In this document: positions 1 through 13,273 of the stretch, in pieces
How the letters are laid out: every line of letters starts with the position of its first letter
How positions within the stretch are numbered: position 1 is the stretch's first letter
Assembly (NCBI GenBank): GCA_016630905.1
Contig: WBMQ01000002.1
Coordinates: forward strand, 1,922,001-1,986,000
Reading direction: 5' to 3'
From: Capillidium heterosporum
Lineage: Eukaryota > Entomophthoromycota > Entomophthoromycetes > Entomophthorales > Capillidiaceae
Length of the DNA: 64,000 nt
Made by a program: the position numbers and the translations under genes
Notes under the pieces: generated by a model
The model's input: only the letters and a program-made list of their open reading frames with translations
Told to the model about the DNA's origin: nothing
Databases searched by the model: none

Positions 1-195
1 TAGCTATATTTCTTAGTTTTATAGTTATAATTAAAGTAGTTTTATTTGTTAACTACTTTTGAATTAGACTTTAAGCATAATTATCCTTTTTGTATAACCT
101 TTATATTAATTTCTTTAGTCTTTACAAAGTATTAGCTACTGTTGCTACTTAGCTAATTTCTACTAATAAGTATTTTTAGTAGATGTTTTCTAATA
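1..195 (+). mobile_element. LTR family A, fragment cut by window edge
   Basis: The last third of a family-A LTR, in the same orientation as the chromovirus at 13890. It matches the reverse complement of the intact copy at 355-970 and ends at the expected terminus (TTTCTAATA, from TTTCCCAACA after C-to-T change). The left part lies outside the window. Confidence 0.7.
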
Positions 196-354
196 GTCTA
201 CTTAATTTTATCTAAGATTAATTATAGTTTTTAAGTACAAATCATTAGATTTTAACTTTAATAGTAAACTATTATAATTAAAATATATGTTACCTTTTTA
301 TTAAAAAATCTACTTATAAATCATTAAATTATTACTATTTCCTAAGTTATAATT
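196..354 (-). repeat. LTR family C fragment
   Basis: Similar to the middle of family C (the stretch about constant-length 'actataactaaaacata' seen reversed at 11,780), disrupted by the LTR that starts at 355. Heavily mutated, no coding content. Confidence 0.4.
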
Positions 355-970
355 TGTTGGGAAACATTTACAAAGAACACTTACCAGCAGGAGTTAACTA
401 GGCAGTAATAGTAGCCAGTACTTTATAAAAGCTAAGGAAGTTGACACAAAGGTTATACAAGGAGGATAATTGTGCCTGGAGTTGGATCCAGAGGTGGTGA
501 GCAGACAGGACTACTCCAACTGTAGCTACAAGACTAAGGAATGTAGTCAAATCCATTGTTTATCTTAAGTTTTCAGATTTGGTTTAGTTCAGGTTGTTGA
601 TTTAGGTCAGGTCAATGCAACTCTCGGTCTTGGAAGGATGCAAATTATCAGTTCATAATTATACTACGCAGGGAGTCTATACTATGCCAATAGTAGAAGA
701 AAATATCAAATGTTCAATACATTTATTTAATAATTACTTGATCTACTACTAAGTTCACTGTGGGCCTTATATAGGTGACTTGTCTTTAGTAGTAAATGTT
801 CTAGATACTCATTTGGTGGTTTTGGAAGATAATCATAATTGTTAAGAAGTATAAGGAATAAGATATAGTAACTGCAAGATTAATTACTTGATTCTTATTA
901 TAAAGGCATTTCTAGACTTGAATTTGGTTTATGGATGAAACTACAGCTAATCTAGGAATATTTCCTTACA
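355..970 (-). mobile_element. Solo LTR, family A
   Basis: A 616-bp solo LTR that starts TGTTGGGAAA and ends ATTTCCTTACA, so the ends are short inverted repeats. Relative to the chromovirus coding direction it is reversed. The 5' flank is TAATT (350-354); the 3' flank TAAT (971-974) matches four bases before the next LTR begins. One of the less mutated A copies; it still holds GGATCC and CpG-like sites. Confidence 0.85.
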
Positions 971-974
971 TAAT

Positions 975-1694
975 TGTTAGGAAATATTTACAAAAAATGT
1001 TTACTAGCTAGGGTTAGCTAGGGAGCAATGGTAGCTAAGACTTTATAAAGACTAAAAATATTGACTATAAAGCTATATAAGAAGGAAGCTTATACTTGTA
1101 GCCTAATCTAGAGATAGTAGGCAGATAGGAATACTTTAAGGGTAGCCATTAGGCTAAGAAGCACAGTTGGGTTCATTGGTTTAGAAGGATTTTAGGGTTT
1201 AGTTTAGATCAATTTAGTTTAGTTCTATCATTTAGTTCAGATCAGTGCAACTTTCTACTATAAAGGGATATCAATTATCAGTTCTACATTATACTATGCA
1301 GGGAGTCTATACTATGCCAATAGTAGAAGAAATATCAAATGATTCAATACATTTATTTAATAATAACTTAGCCTACTACTAAGTTTACTATGGGCCTTAT
1401 ATAGGTGACTTTTCTTTAGTAGTTAGTACTTAGAATACTAGCAATTGACATTTTCCCTAATCTATCAGTAACACTATTCCTCTTGTTTTCTAGGCATTTA
1501 TTATTAATTCAAAAAATACTAAAGCTGATTTAGAGATAGTCAATGCTAAATAAAATGCTTAATTCATACTAAAGAGAAAAGAACTTTTAGTATTGCTAGG
1601 ATTGATGCCAAACTAGTAATCTATATGTCCAAAATGTAAAACTAAATTTTAGTTATTAAGTAAAGCTATAGCTAATTAAAAGAATTTTCTTATA
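975..1694 (-). mobile_element. Solo LTR, family B, 720 bp
   Basis: Starts TGTTAGGAAAT and ends ATTTTCTTATA. It is flanked by a perfect 5-bp duplication ATAAT (970-974 and 1695-1699). Three other copies are also exactly or nearly 720 bp. Families A and B share the two thirds nearest the CCCAACA end and differ in the region nearest the TGTAAGG end (the presumed U3). Confidence 0.88.
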
Positions 1695-1869
1695 ATAATA
1701 TAAATTAAAGCTTTAGTATAAAAAAAAGTTAGTATTTTATTAAATTAGTTTAATTAAATATTTAAAACTTTTATTCTTTGTAAAACTATTAGCTAAGAGT
1801 CTTTAAACATTTATTTAAACTAATTTTATAAAAATTATTCCTTTCTCTTTATACTAAAACTTTAATATA

Positions 1870-2514
1870 TATTGACTAGTTATTCTTACTAAGTATCTAA
1901 TTACTAGCTAAAACTTCTAGTTAATTAGGTTTGGCTAAACTTGGTAAGTACTTTAGTATAGGATGTGATATGTATATTGTATTGTAAGCTAACTAATATA
2001 GATATAGTTAAATTCTCTACAACTAATAAAAATATTAAAAATTCTTAATTTTTGCAAAACCATTAGCTAAGAACCTTTAAACATTTAATAAAACTAATCC
2101 AACTCAATATATAATCTTAGAATCTTAAAGACCTTAAACCACAAAATATCAAAATCTTTTATGTTTTTGAAATTTTTAATCCTAAGAAAAACTAGTCCTT
2201 TCTTCCTATATAAAAGGTATAATATATATATCATAACTTTGGGAATAGTTATAACTTACTTATATGTAAGTGGATATTTCTTTTATAAAGGGGTAGATAT
2301 ATATTTTAGTTATAGTAGTTTACTTTAAAAGTCTAGATCTAATAATTTATATAGCTAACTAATATATAAAACTAGTTATCTAATAATTTAAAGTAAATCT
2401 TTAGTAAGAAATAAAGTTTATAACCTAAAGCATATTATTAGAACATAGTATAAATATAAGCTAACTATAAAAATAATAATTACTCTATAACTTAGCTAAA
2501 AAGCTAAGTTAATA
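1870..2514 (+). mobile_element. Solo LTR, family C
   Basis: Starts TATTGACTAGTT (from TGTTGGCTGGTT) and ends in the family-specific palindrome ACTTAGCT...AGCTAAGT followed by TTAATA (from TTGACA). It has a 5-bp duplication ATATA at 1865-1869 and 2515-2519. Heavily C-to-T mutated. Confidence 0.8.
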
Positions 2515-2519
2515 ATATA

Positions 2520-3136
2520 TATTATAACTTAGAAAATAGTTCTAATTTAGTATATTATAAGTAAATTCTTTTCTAATAAAGAATAGATGTATGTTTTAGT
2601 TATAGTAGTTTACTATCAAGTTAAAAATTAATAATTTATACTTAAAAAAATAGTTAATATAATATAAACAAAGTATATAGTTATTTAAGATAAATTATTA
2701 ATAAAAGGTATAATACTTAATCCAAAGTATATTGCTAAAGTATAGTATAATTAAAAGTTACTAATAAAAAATAATCTAATGTTTGATATACAACTTAGCT
2801 TTTTAGCTAAGTTGATATTCTATATTAAAGAACTTATTAAGTTTAGCTAAATTTATTTAACTAAAAGTCTAAGCTAGTAGCTAGATACTTATTAAAAGCA
2901 ACTAACTAATAAGTAATAAGTAGACTAAATTTCTAATTAAAATTATAAATAAAAGTAGAAAAATATAAAGTTAGTATAAGAAAGTAGAATTATAATAATA
3001 TAAAAAAGTATATTAATAATTTTATACTAGTAATTATAACAATTAAGATTATAATATTCTTAAGTAATTTATATTACTAATATAATGATTACTTTTAATT
3101 GTATTATTTTGATTTAGTGTATTATATAACCTTATT
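2520..3136. repeat. Broken family C fragments and AT-rich filler
   Basis: The first 300 bases repeat the second half of family C and end again in the palindrome near 2,790-2,813. A reversed piece of the other end of family C follows to about 2,900. The rest is AT-rich sequence with no feature I recognise. Confidence 0.45.
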
Positions 3137-3771
3137 TATTAGAAAATGGTTATTAAAATACTTATTAGTAAAAGGTAGCTAAAATACTATAGTAGCTAAT
3201 ACTTTTTTACAAAGGTTAAAATTAATAAAAAGGAAAACTATACTTAAAGTTTAATTTAAAGACTATAATTAGATAGAAATACTTTAATTAAAGCTATAAA
3301 ACTACTAAGAAATATAATAAAGTTTATATATTTAGGTAAGTTCTAAGGTTTAGTTTAAGTTAATGTAACTTTTTAGCTTAGAAAAATACTAATTCTTAAT
3401 TTAAATATACTATTAATAGCAAAAGAAAGTATTAAATAATTTAATATATTTATTTAATAATTACTTTAGTACTAAGTTTATCATAGGCCTTATATAAATA
3501 ACTTGTTTTAGTAGTAAATATTTAAAAAACTAGTATTTAGTATTTATTTAAGCTTTAGTATAAATTTCATTAGGTTTTTTTAAAGAATTATATTAACTTT
3601 AAAAAATGTAAAAATTAAAAAGTAATTAGTATAAAGCTATTTAATTATTGCTAAAAAAGAAAACCTTCTAATATTAATAAAAGATTATTAACTAGTTATC
3701 TAAATCTAAATATAATTTGAGTTTTAGTTTTTAAGTAAAATTATTGCTAATATAAAAAGGTTTCTTTATTA
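3137..3771 (-). mobile_element. Solo LTR, family A, heavily mutated
   Basis: Begins TATTAGAAAATG and runs, with many C-to-T and G-to-A changes, parallel to the A copy at 355-970, including the shared block 'ataggccttatataaata'. It ends near TTTCTTTATTA. No clear target duplication. Confidence 0.65.
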
Positions 3772-4708
3772 TTTACTATATATTTATAAGGTAATAAATA
3801 CTAATATTTTTTAAATAATTATATAATTAGTAAAGTTGCTTAATATTAGACTATAAAATTTCTTAGTTATAAAAAACTATATACTAATATACTAACTATT
3901 TATATATAAGTTAATTTTATATTTAAAGAATAATGAAATTTTATTTAAAATTAAATAAATAAAAAAAGTTTAACTAAAATTAAATAAATTAGCAATAAAT
4001 TAAAAAGTTTACTAACTATTATAATATCTAACTATTAGATAACTATAAAGTATATAAAGATGCTATTAAATCTAATAAATAATAGTACTATAGAAAAAGC
4101 ATAAAATAAAAAAGGTTAGGATAGTAGAATTAATGTCAACTACTATATTAATAATAAAAATTACTTAAATAATATAAGTTTAAAAGAAAGTAAGATAATT
4201 AAAATATGATAAGTTTAAAGAATAAAATTTAAACTATATAGTTATACTATATAATAGTTAAAAAACTTACTAAGAATAAAACTTTATTTAAAGATTAGAA
4301 TACAAAATTAAACTATTAAAAATAGCTATAAATTAACAAAGTAGAACATTATTAAAATAAGTGCTTTTAGTAGTAATTATTAAGTTTGAATATTTTTATT
4401 ATTTTACAATAGTAGAATTTAGTATAAGTTATTATTTAAAATTAAAATTAGTAAAACACTATTATTAAAATTACTTTATTAGATGCTATACTACTAATTA
4501 TTTAAGCTTTTAAGAATAAAACTAAAGGAATATAATCTGGTATTTAATTAAAATCTAAAGGAAAAAATACACTTATAAGTTAAATAGTTATAAATTAAGA
4601 CAATATAAAGCAAAAGTTAGTAAAGTGATATAAAATTAAATAAGAAAACATATCTTAAATATAGTATTAAAAATATTAAAATAATATTAATACTAATAAA
4701 TTTTATAT
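3772..4708. other. AT-rich stretch without recognised feature
   Basis: Composition like the surrounding mutated repeats. It probably contains degraded transposon sequence, but I could not align it by eye to families A-E. No open reading frame of note. Confidence 0.4.
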
Positions 4709-5100
4709 ATTGTAAGAAATATATATAAATACCAATAAAAGTTAGCCAAAAGGCAATAGTAGCTAGCACTTTATATATGTTAATAAAATTATATAAAAGG
4801 AAGCTAAATTAAAGGTAATAAGTAGATAAGAATATGCTAATTATAGCTATAAAGCTAAATAAAGTTGAATTCATTAGTAAAATATAGTTTAAAAGTTCAA
4901 TCTAGTTTGGTTTAATACTACTTTTTAGCTTAAAATGTTAATTCTTAGTTTTAAACTATGCTATTATAATGAGTCTATACTATATTAATATTAAAATAAG
5001 AAACTAAATGATTTTATGTCAATTATTTAATAATTACTTAACTTACTATTAATTTTATTATAGTTTTAGGGTTATATACTTTGCTAAAAATACATTATTT
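4709..5100 (-). mobile_element. LTR family A/B fragment
   Basis: Starts TGTAAGAAATATATATAAAT and follows the A/B consensus through the 'gtagctagcactttatata' block to the 'acttaacttactattaat' block, then stops; the presumed U3 third is missing. Heavily mutated. Confidence 0.55.
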
Positions 5101-5203
5101 AAAGTTGATTCTTAAATAACTAAAATATAATATACTGCTAAATTAAAATAAGTATAAATTAGAGTATATTTAGCTAAATAAATTATTATACTAATTTTAA
5201 AAA

Positions 5204-5815
5204 GTTAAGGTTTAAGACACTATTAGATCTAGCTAGAAATAGTATTATATTAAAAGCAAAACTAAGTTCTACCATTATAGTAATAATAAAAGTCTAAACC
5301 TATTAGATAGTAAAGAAAAGAAGTTATATTATATGATGTATCTATATACTAATAATCAAATTCTAGGTCTAAGAAAATATTATAAGAATGGATAAAAGCT
5401 TAAATATTAATTAGAACTGGATAGAAGGTTTATTAAGTAGTAGTTGAGGAAAAGCTAATGCTATAATAGTAAGCTTAAAAGTAAAAGTTAGTTAATACAT
5501 TAAGTTTAGCTTTAAAGAATTAATTACCTTAGTAATATTAACTTAAAGATATGATTTAAAAGTTGCTAAAAAAATCAAAATACACTATAAAGAAAGTAGA
5601 AATAGTAGAGAAATTAAACTATATTAATAAATAGTAATGTTTATAAAAAGTAAGACTTTATTTAAAAGATAAACATAAATTAAACTGTTATTAGCTAAAA
5701 CAAGTATAAAATTAACAATAGCTAAGAATACCCAACTAGAATTATGTTAGAATATTGCTTTTTAATGATTACTTTTGGATTTAAATACCTTTGCATTTTA
5801 ATAGTAGCTTTTAGA
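5204..5815 (+). mobile_element. LTR family D fragment, heavily mutated
   Basis: Begins with TTAAGGTTTAAGACACTATT, the mutated counterpart of TGTAAGGTCCAGGGAGGTAT at the start of the intact D element (24501). It ends around the D motif 'ggatttaaatacctttgcat'. The terminal third of D is missing. Confidence 0.5.
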
Positions 5816-6641
5816 AAGAGTATGGTTTAACTATTCTTATAGCTATACTACTATATAAGTTAAGTAGGTCTAGATCCAATTTAGCTAAAAAGTATGGTTA
5901 TTAATAATGTCAACTTAACTGACAAATTTATAATAATCAAATACTATTGCTAATTTCTAAATTATAATTAAAGCTAAAAAAGATTAACAAGAAAATTGAA
6001 AAAGAAATTAGTTTGTAACCAAAGTAATTGCAAGTTGAAGAATTAGCTTATAAAAAGTCAGTAATAAAGGTGTTATATGAGATGGAATAAAGGTTTAAAT
6101 CTGATTTCTAATCATAGAGATTGTAAAAACTAGGGTTATAAAAAAAACTTTTTAAAGTTTTGTTATGATTATTAGCTAGCCTTTATTTTTATACTATAAT
6201 GCTAACTACTTGCTTAACTAATATATACTAAGCTTTTTCTATCTAATCCAATGAATATTTAAGCCTTAGTATATTTTAGTATCCTTTTAAACTTAGAATA
6301 TAATAATTTCTATTATTATATAGTAGAATGCTTAAATTCCGCTTTACTAAAATAATCAAATATTTGCTTAAAATATAAATATATTGTTAGTTGGAACTAA
6401 TAATACTTTTTTAGACTATATATACTTTAAATATAACCTATTTATTATTTACTTTATTGAAATTTAAAGTTTTATTTATATAGTAATGACTTTTAATTAT
6501 AGTTCTTGGAAATTACAGATATAATCATTTTATTAGATTACTTTTTTAATATTTAATTTGGAATTCTAGCTATTAATTATTAATAGTAACTAACACTATT
6601 ATTAGCTTAACTTAACTATATATAAACCTAAATTTATTTAG
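5816..6641. other. AT-rich stretch without recognised feature
   Basis: No gene and no repeat that I could align with confidence. Stops in all frames. Likely decayed transposon DNA. Confidence 0.35.
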
Positions 6642-7209
6642 TGTTAGCTAGCTAAGCTTAATAAATAAATATCTACTAGCTTAAACTTCTAGTAAGTAGC
6701 TTTAACTGAATTTAGTAGGTTATTTAGCATAGAATATAATATGTTTAGTCATATTATAAGTAGTTAATGTAGGTAGCAATTTCTTCAAAATTATTAAGTT
6801 AATCTAACCTAAATAGCTAGCTAAGAAACCATGAAATACCTTTAGAAATGACTTTTAAAAGACAAACCCTAGTAGTATGCAAGTAGGTTCTTTCCAATAA
6901 AACAAAAAGCTTGTATTCTGACTACAGTAATTACCATAGTTAAGATTTGCTTTATTATAGGACAGCAATCAGAATATCCGAAATTAAACCAAAATAAAGA
7001 CTATCCCTAATATAAAATACTTATTAGACTAAGTAAACTGATAATTGATCAGAAGTTTAGGAAATAAGTAGGTGGTAATTTAAACTATAGATAAAAATAC
7101 AGATAAGCAATCTAAAGTAGATTGTCAGATAGTGGTATAAATGAAGTTATGAAAATTTAGAAATAGTTCAATATTCAATGTAAGACTTAGCCAGAAAGCT
7201 AAGTTGTAA
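6642..7209 (+). mobile_element. Old, diverged LTR family C copy
   Basis: Starts TGTTAGCTAGCTAAGC, shares the C-specific block 'agcttaaacttctagtaag', and ends in a diverged form of the palindrome (ACTTAGCCAGAAAGCTAAGT). It is more diverged than the other C copies by ordinary substitutions, so probably older. No target duplication seen. Confidence 0.5.
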
Positions 7210-10200
7210 AGATATCAGTTATAATAAATTAAAACATAAAGTTAATATTGGTATTTATGATAAAAGCAGTTTAAGGTAAAAACTTTTTCAAGCTACAGTA
7301 TAAATTTCGATCTATAAAATATTTTGAAATTGCAATTATTATTGAGCTTCCTCAATTGCATTTAATACCATCTATTACAATTAGAGTGTTAGTGGAGTTT
7401 TGAAATCTACTGCTTTAGTCTAGTATAATTCTGTAATATTATTCAAAATGCATTAATAGTATTTGAAAAAAGAAAACTAAACCTGAAAAAAGCAGTTAGA
7501 TCCAGTAGTATTGATCTATTATTCCATTAATAACGACTTTTATTGCAGTTTAAACCATCAATTAAAACTGATCAAGACTATTTAATTCAAATTATATAAC
7601 ATTATAGTTTGATTTAATAAAATCTCAGCTAGCTGTTTAATATTGATTCCTAAATTACATTATATTATCAAAAAAGAATGGTTTCTTAGTGGAAATACTT
7701 AGAACATATTTTAAGCCTCAATATTTAAATTACCTGTGCTGACTTGTTTTACAAAATAAGATTTCCATTAAATATTTATAATAGGCTGTTAAAATAAATA
7801 GTCAAATACACCAGCACAGGTAGAATAAGCAATTATGCTATAGTTTTTGAGAATAGGTTTATTTGAATAGTTTCGATTTTTTAACAAAACCCACTAAATT
7901 CTATACTTATGAGCTATTAATTAAACTGCATTTTGAATTAAAAATAACTGAATGTTATTCCAAATCACATTAATTATTTCTAACAGGTATACTGAATTTT
8001 AACTGGTTATAGAAGGTGTTTTCAAAAGTTTTATCTTTAATTGAAAGCTTATCTCCAGAAATTTGGTAATTCAAGAACAATTAATAAAGCCTAATGAAAT
8101 AGTTTAATATAAACTTATTTAATTGGTAAAAAACTTCAGAATACAAATATGTTGACATTAATGTATATTTTCTAACAATGCAGCTATTAGAACTGGATTG
8201 AAAGTTTAAGCCAAGCTGTGACTATTGAAATAATATATTTCCAATTTCTAATTAATTTCTGCCAATGATAACCGATTCAAACTATATTCTCAATATATAC
8301 TGAATATTTAAAGGAAATTAATAAAAGGTTATGAGTGAGTTTTATTAAATTATATTTCAGTAAAATAGCATGCTCTCTAATTAAATCATATAATTCGCAG
8401 ACTACGATACTCACTATTTTCTTAACACTTAGGTTTGATAACCTAATAATTTGCAAGTAAACTGTATTAAATTTCTCATCCAACACCAATATACAAACAC
8501 TATCCTAATAGTAGCTGCTAAAATCCAAAAAGTAAGTCTATAAACTTTACTTAGCCTTTCAAGAACATTACTTTATAAATCAGGAGTGAAAAGCTAAATT
8601 TGTAAATTTTAATAAACAGGTTTAAAATTTTTGATTTAGAGTTAATTTTTATTGATCATTTCACCTAATACTTGGTATTCGAAATTTATAAAATATTAAG
8701 GATTGTTTCCTTGAAGTAGAACTCTATCCTCAGTCAAGTTTTTGTTTTGTAGTTTTTAATACTTTTAAACAAGTATTCCAAACCTCTAAAATATTTATGA
8801 TGATGCTTAATGTAAAATATGACAACTATTATTTAGTAAAAGATCAGTTCCTAATGTGAAAATTCACAAATCCATTACTTTATTTTGAACTTTTACTTAA
8901 AGGCTATCAGAAGTTGGAAATTTAGATGATAATATTTTCTAAATGAACTAAATATTGCATTAGTCCTTGGAGTATAAAATAATCATTTACTTAATAACAT
9001 TGTTTAACTATGAGGATATACTTTGAGTACAAATTTATTATTATCGATATAATTGATACTTCATCTAGAAATATACAGTAAAGAACCTATTGAGGGTTTT
9101 TAAATCATCAAAATGTATTTAGCATTTTATGATACTATATATGAATCACTAGAATATAGACAAGTTAGAACTATCGAATCTTTAATTTTTCCAAGTATTT
9201 TTAGCTGGATTGGAGAGATAGGTATTGAAGAAAGCCACCAAACATCAATTATTTTTGGTTAGTATAACTAGGATCAAAATCAAAAAGATTATCTAAAAGC
9301 TCAACACTATAATAGTGTTCAAACTGCATTTTTTACTTTATTACTGTATATGATTTTCTGCAGAACCCAAATAGATTAAGAAATTTGTATATCTATTAAT
9401 ACTGCTAAAGTGAGAAATATTGGCAAAAACATTCCTCTAAACTAAAGTGCAATAAAGCATTAAGAATCATAATATGTTTTGAAATGCTATTATTAATAAC
9501 TTTATTAATATAGTTGTTATGAAAGCTAACTATGGTCAATTTAGCCAGTTTGCCAATAATACAAAGTAAAATATTGTTTAAATGGAATAGTTTTAAAGTA
9601 CAAAGCATAAAGTAATTATGTTGGATTAGAATAAAGCTATAACTAGCATTTAATATTATACTATAATAAAAAGGTTGGTTTGATTTAATGAAATCAAATC
9701 TATATTTAATTGCATATATTTATATAGTTGGTTAGGCAGAAAAATTTTAAAAGGATAAAAGCAATTGTAAATATTCAGTTAGCTAAACTATTATAGTAAG
9801 TTAAAGAAATTTAAAAGATAGCTACTATTAAAGGTAAAATACTTAATAAAGATATTCAATTGAATTTAAAGCATAATTAAACAATTAATGAGTGTTGGTA
9901 GATTGTATAAAGTGTTTGATTACTAGTTTGTGATTTAGGCAAGTGTGCTTTATTGAAATTAGTAGTTTCTTTAATATAAGTTAATCTAAGCTAGGTTTTT
10001 CTAGTTTACTCTCTGTAAACATAAAATACTTATAAATTGGTTAGCAAAACTATTAGATAAAAATCAACTAAGTTATTTAACAAAACTATTAATACTAAAT
10101 ATTTATACTTTTAAAAGCTTTATTAAAATTCATCAAGTCTGAATATACTATTATTTAGTATTATAATATATAATAATAGGTAGCTATCTTTTACCAAAAA

Positions 10201-10666
10201 GGATATGTCCTTAGCTATAGTACCTATTATAAAAGCTAATCCTAACTAATCTATAAAATAACAAAAAGCAGATTACCTAAATTATTTTTATCTAATTAGT
10301 TTAAAGAATACTATAGTAAATTAAGATACAAAATAGTAGAAAGTAAACTAATGTATAAAAATATTAAGTAAAAGATATAGTAACCTAAAGATTTTATTAG
10401 GTAGATTAGTAAATAAGCTACTTTTAAATAATAAAACCTATTTTAACCATAAACTATAATATAGCTAAAAAGCTTTACTAGTATTTAGTTTAGATAAATT
10501 TTATCTATTATATTTAAAATATATTAAACTAAATCTATAAAATAATTTAAACTAGTATAAAACTGGCTTATAAAAAATACTTTTTATACTAGATATTATA
10601 AGTCAGCCACTATTATAATTTATAAAATGTAGTAATAACTAAAAAACTTAATTTTGCAACTATTTA
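7210..10666. other. 3.4-kb AT-rich stretch, no gene or LTR recognised
   Basis: Less uniform in base composition than the LTR-packed DNA around it and not visibly made of families A-E. It has short open frames (for example near 8,300 and 9,500 on the minus strand) with no conserved motif. It could be very old transposon or decayed genic sequence. Confidence 0.4.
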
Positions 10667-11435
10667 TGTAAGGAAGTTTCTCTAAGAATGCAGGGCTAGG
10701 CTTAAAGTAAGCCAATGTAGTGGTGATCACACCAATAAAACTAAAGCTCAATGCCATTGCTTTAACAGCTGATACTTTAGTAGCAATCTGAACCCAAAGT
10801 CAGTTCATAAAGACAAACAAGGCTACAGTTGTGATGAGGCTGAAGAGGGCAGTAATATCCATTAGGTTTTAGTACTTAATTCTGTTTAATCAACTTTAAT
10901 CCTAATCCTAAGCAATTCTAAGCTAATCCTAAGCTATTCTTGATCCAATGTTATTTGATATATCAACTTTAGGCTACTCTAAGTTGGCAATGTTCTGGTT
11001 CAACTTTTAGCTAATTCAATGGCTATAGGGAATTGGTTCTAATGATGTGCAGTGATTATGACAAAGGGAAATTAAAATATTTATTATGAAATAATCACTT
11101 GCCAAAAAGTTATATAAGTTAGAGGAGTTTATATAAAAGCAGAAAACAAGGATAATAGGTCAATAGAAATGCTAATGACTAGTACTTTATTAAGCAAATG
11201 ATTTGTATCCACTATGCTTTAAAGATGGACTAGAAAAATCTATTTGTAATATATTATAGCCTAATATGATCATTATTATTCAGTTTAAGCAGAGATTCTA
11301 CCTTTTTATAATTAATTATTAAGCAACTGAAACCTAATCTATTATAAAGTTGAAACAGTATTAGAACTAAGGTTCTTATAGTTAAAAGGATTATCAAACT
11401 AATTCTTTAAAAAAGCTATCTAAGGTTTTGTTATA
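10667..11435 (+). mobile_element. Solo LTR, family E, 769 bp
   Basis: Starts TGTAAGGAAGTTTC and ends TTTTGTTATA (from TTTTGTTACA). It has a perfect 5-bp duplication ATTTA at 10662-10666 and 11436-11440. Only lightly mutated at its left end. A reading frame on the minus strand (10,862 toward 10,660) is described separately. This is the only copy of this family in the window. Confidence 0.8.
10668..10862 (-). pseudogene. Small two-helix membrane ORF inside LTR family E, one in-frame stop
   Basis: Reading from ATG at 10862, the frame gives MDITALFSLITTVALFVFMN, then one TGA where TGG is expected (G-to-A, the RIP signature), then a basic stretch and a second hydrophobic segment (MALSFSFIGVITTTLAYF). 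It runs to the LTR end as FLEKLPYI. Layout and position match the 117-aa frame in LTR family D (24490-24843): DLTT start of helix 1, basic loop, helix 2, and a C-terminus reading through the LTR terminus. Function unknown; antisense to the LTR if TGTAAGG marks its start. Confidence 0.4.
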
Positions 11436-11540
11436 ATTTATATAGTATAAGATATCTTTATAATTTAATTTTATATAAATCCAATAAATGTGGTTATATT
11501 TTTTATTATTTCTTAAAGGTACCTAATTTATTATATAATA

Positions 11541-12118
11541 TGTTAGCTTAGCTTTTCAGTTAAGTTATATATTAAGTATCAGGCCATTTTTCATAGGCAA
11601 CTTTTAATTATACTACATCTTAACAAAATACTTTAAGTTAAATAATTTATCTTTTACTAACAATTTACTTTAAACTACTATATATCCTATTTATATCATA
11701 TTAATTAATCTTAACCTTTCTAATCTTATTTAGAATTAACTATCTTTTTTAAGTATAAATCATTAAATCCTAGCTTTAATGGTAAACTACTATAACTAAA
11801 ACACATATTTACTTCTTATTGAAAATAATACATTTATAAGTTATTAAATTAAAAATATCTTCTAAGTTATAATATATATATTAAAGCTTTAGTATAGAAA
11901 GAAAGAATTTTATTAGAGTAGTCTATATAAATGTTTAAAGGTTATTAGCTAATAGTTTATAAAAATTAAAGGTTTTAAGTAATTTTATTAGTTATAAAGA
12001 ATTTAACTATATCTATATTAGCTAGCTTATAATATAATATATAAATTATATTCTATGCTAAAGAACTTACTAAGTTTAAGCTAGTAATTAAACAATTAAT
12101 AAGAATAACTAGCCAATA
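11541..12118 (-). mobile_element. LTR family C, reversed
   Basis: Begins TGTTAGCTTAGCTTTTCAG (the terminal palindrome of family C) and ends near AGCCAATA, the reversed start of family C. Heavily mutated. No convincing target duplication, so one end may be eroded. Confidence 0.55.
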
Positions 12119-12588
12119 CTTAATATATATAAAATATTCATATATATTTAATTAAATTTATATGTAAAAAGTATTAGTTTTATTAAACTTTATTATTATT
12201 TAAATTTTTTAAATATAAATATTCATAATTATATTCTAATCTATCTTATTTATTATAACTTTTGGAGTATATATCTAATTTATAGGCTTAATATTTTTAA
12301 ATGTTTATATTATGTTTAATAAATTAAATTACATTTTATAGTTTTATAACATTAATAAAAGTAGAATATATAATAAGGTATAAAAATTATACTTAAAAAT
12401 ATTTATAAAATAGTAATTAAATTTTGCTAAATAGAGTTAGTAATATTACTATACTATTAATAGTTAAAGTTTTTAAATTATAATTAAAGTAAAATACTAT
12501 AAGAAAATTTAATATAAATATATTTATAATAAAGTAATTATAATTATAAATTAACAAGTAAAAATTTAGTAGTAAAAGATAATATAAG
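12119..12588. other. AT-rich stretch without recognised feature
   Basis: Only AT-rich sequence with scattered short repeats; no gene seen. Confidence 0.35.
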
Positions 12589-13273
12589 TATAAGAAAATC
12601 CTTTTAATCAGTTATAGCTTTACTTAATAACTAAAATTTAGTTTTACATTCTGGACATATAGATTACTAGTTTGGTATCAATCCTAGCAATATTAAAAAT
12701 TCTTTTCTTTTTAGCATTAATTATTTCTAAATTAACTTTAGTATTTTTTAGATTAGTGATAAATATTTAGAAAATAAGAGAAATAGTAGTATTAGTATAT
12801 TAGAGAAAATATTAATTATTAGTATTTAAAGTACTAACTACTAAGAATAAGTTATCTATATAAGGCTTATAGTAAACTTAGTAGTAGGTTAAGTTATTAT
12901 TAAATAAATGCATTGCATTATTTGATATTTCTTCTACTATTAGCATAATATAGACTTTTTGCATAGTATAATGTAAAGCTAATAATTAGCATTTTTTTAT
13001 AGTAGAAAGTTATGCTAAACTAAACTAAACTAAATTAAATTGATCTGAACTAAACTCTAAAACCCTTTTAAACTAATAAACCTAACTGTACTTAGTCTAA
13101 TGGCTATTTTTAAAGTATTCTTATCTATCTACTATTTCTAGATTAGGCTATAAGTATAAGCTTCTTTCTTTATAGCTTTATAGTCAATGTTCTTAGCTTT
13201 TATAAAGTCTTAGGTATTATTACTTTCTAACTAATCCTAGCTAGTAAATGTTTATTATAAATGTTTTTTAAAA
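12589..13273 (+). mobile_element. Solo LTR, family B
   Basis: Starts TATAAGAAAATCC (from TGTAAGGAAAT) in the chromovirus-sense orientation. It follows family B throughout, for example 'ggtatcaatcctagcaat' and 'ataaggcttatagtaaac', and ends near TTTTTTAAAA. About 35 bp shorter than the 720-bp copies. Confidence 0.7.

Noticed and set aside
8277-9608. Small open frames on the minus strand in the AT-rich block
   Set aside because: Low-complexity AT-driven translations without motifs.
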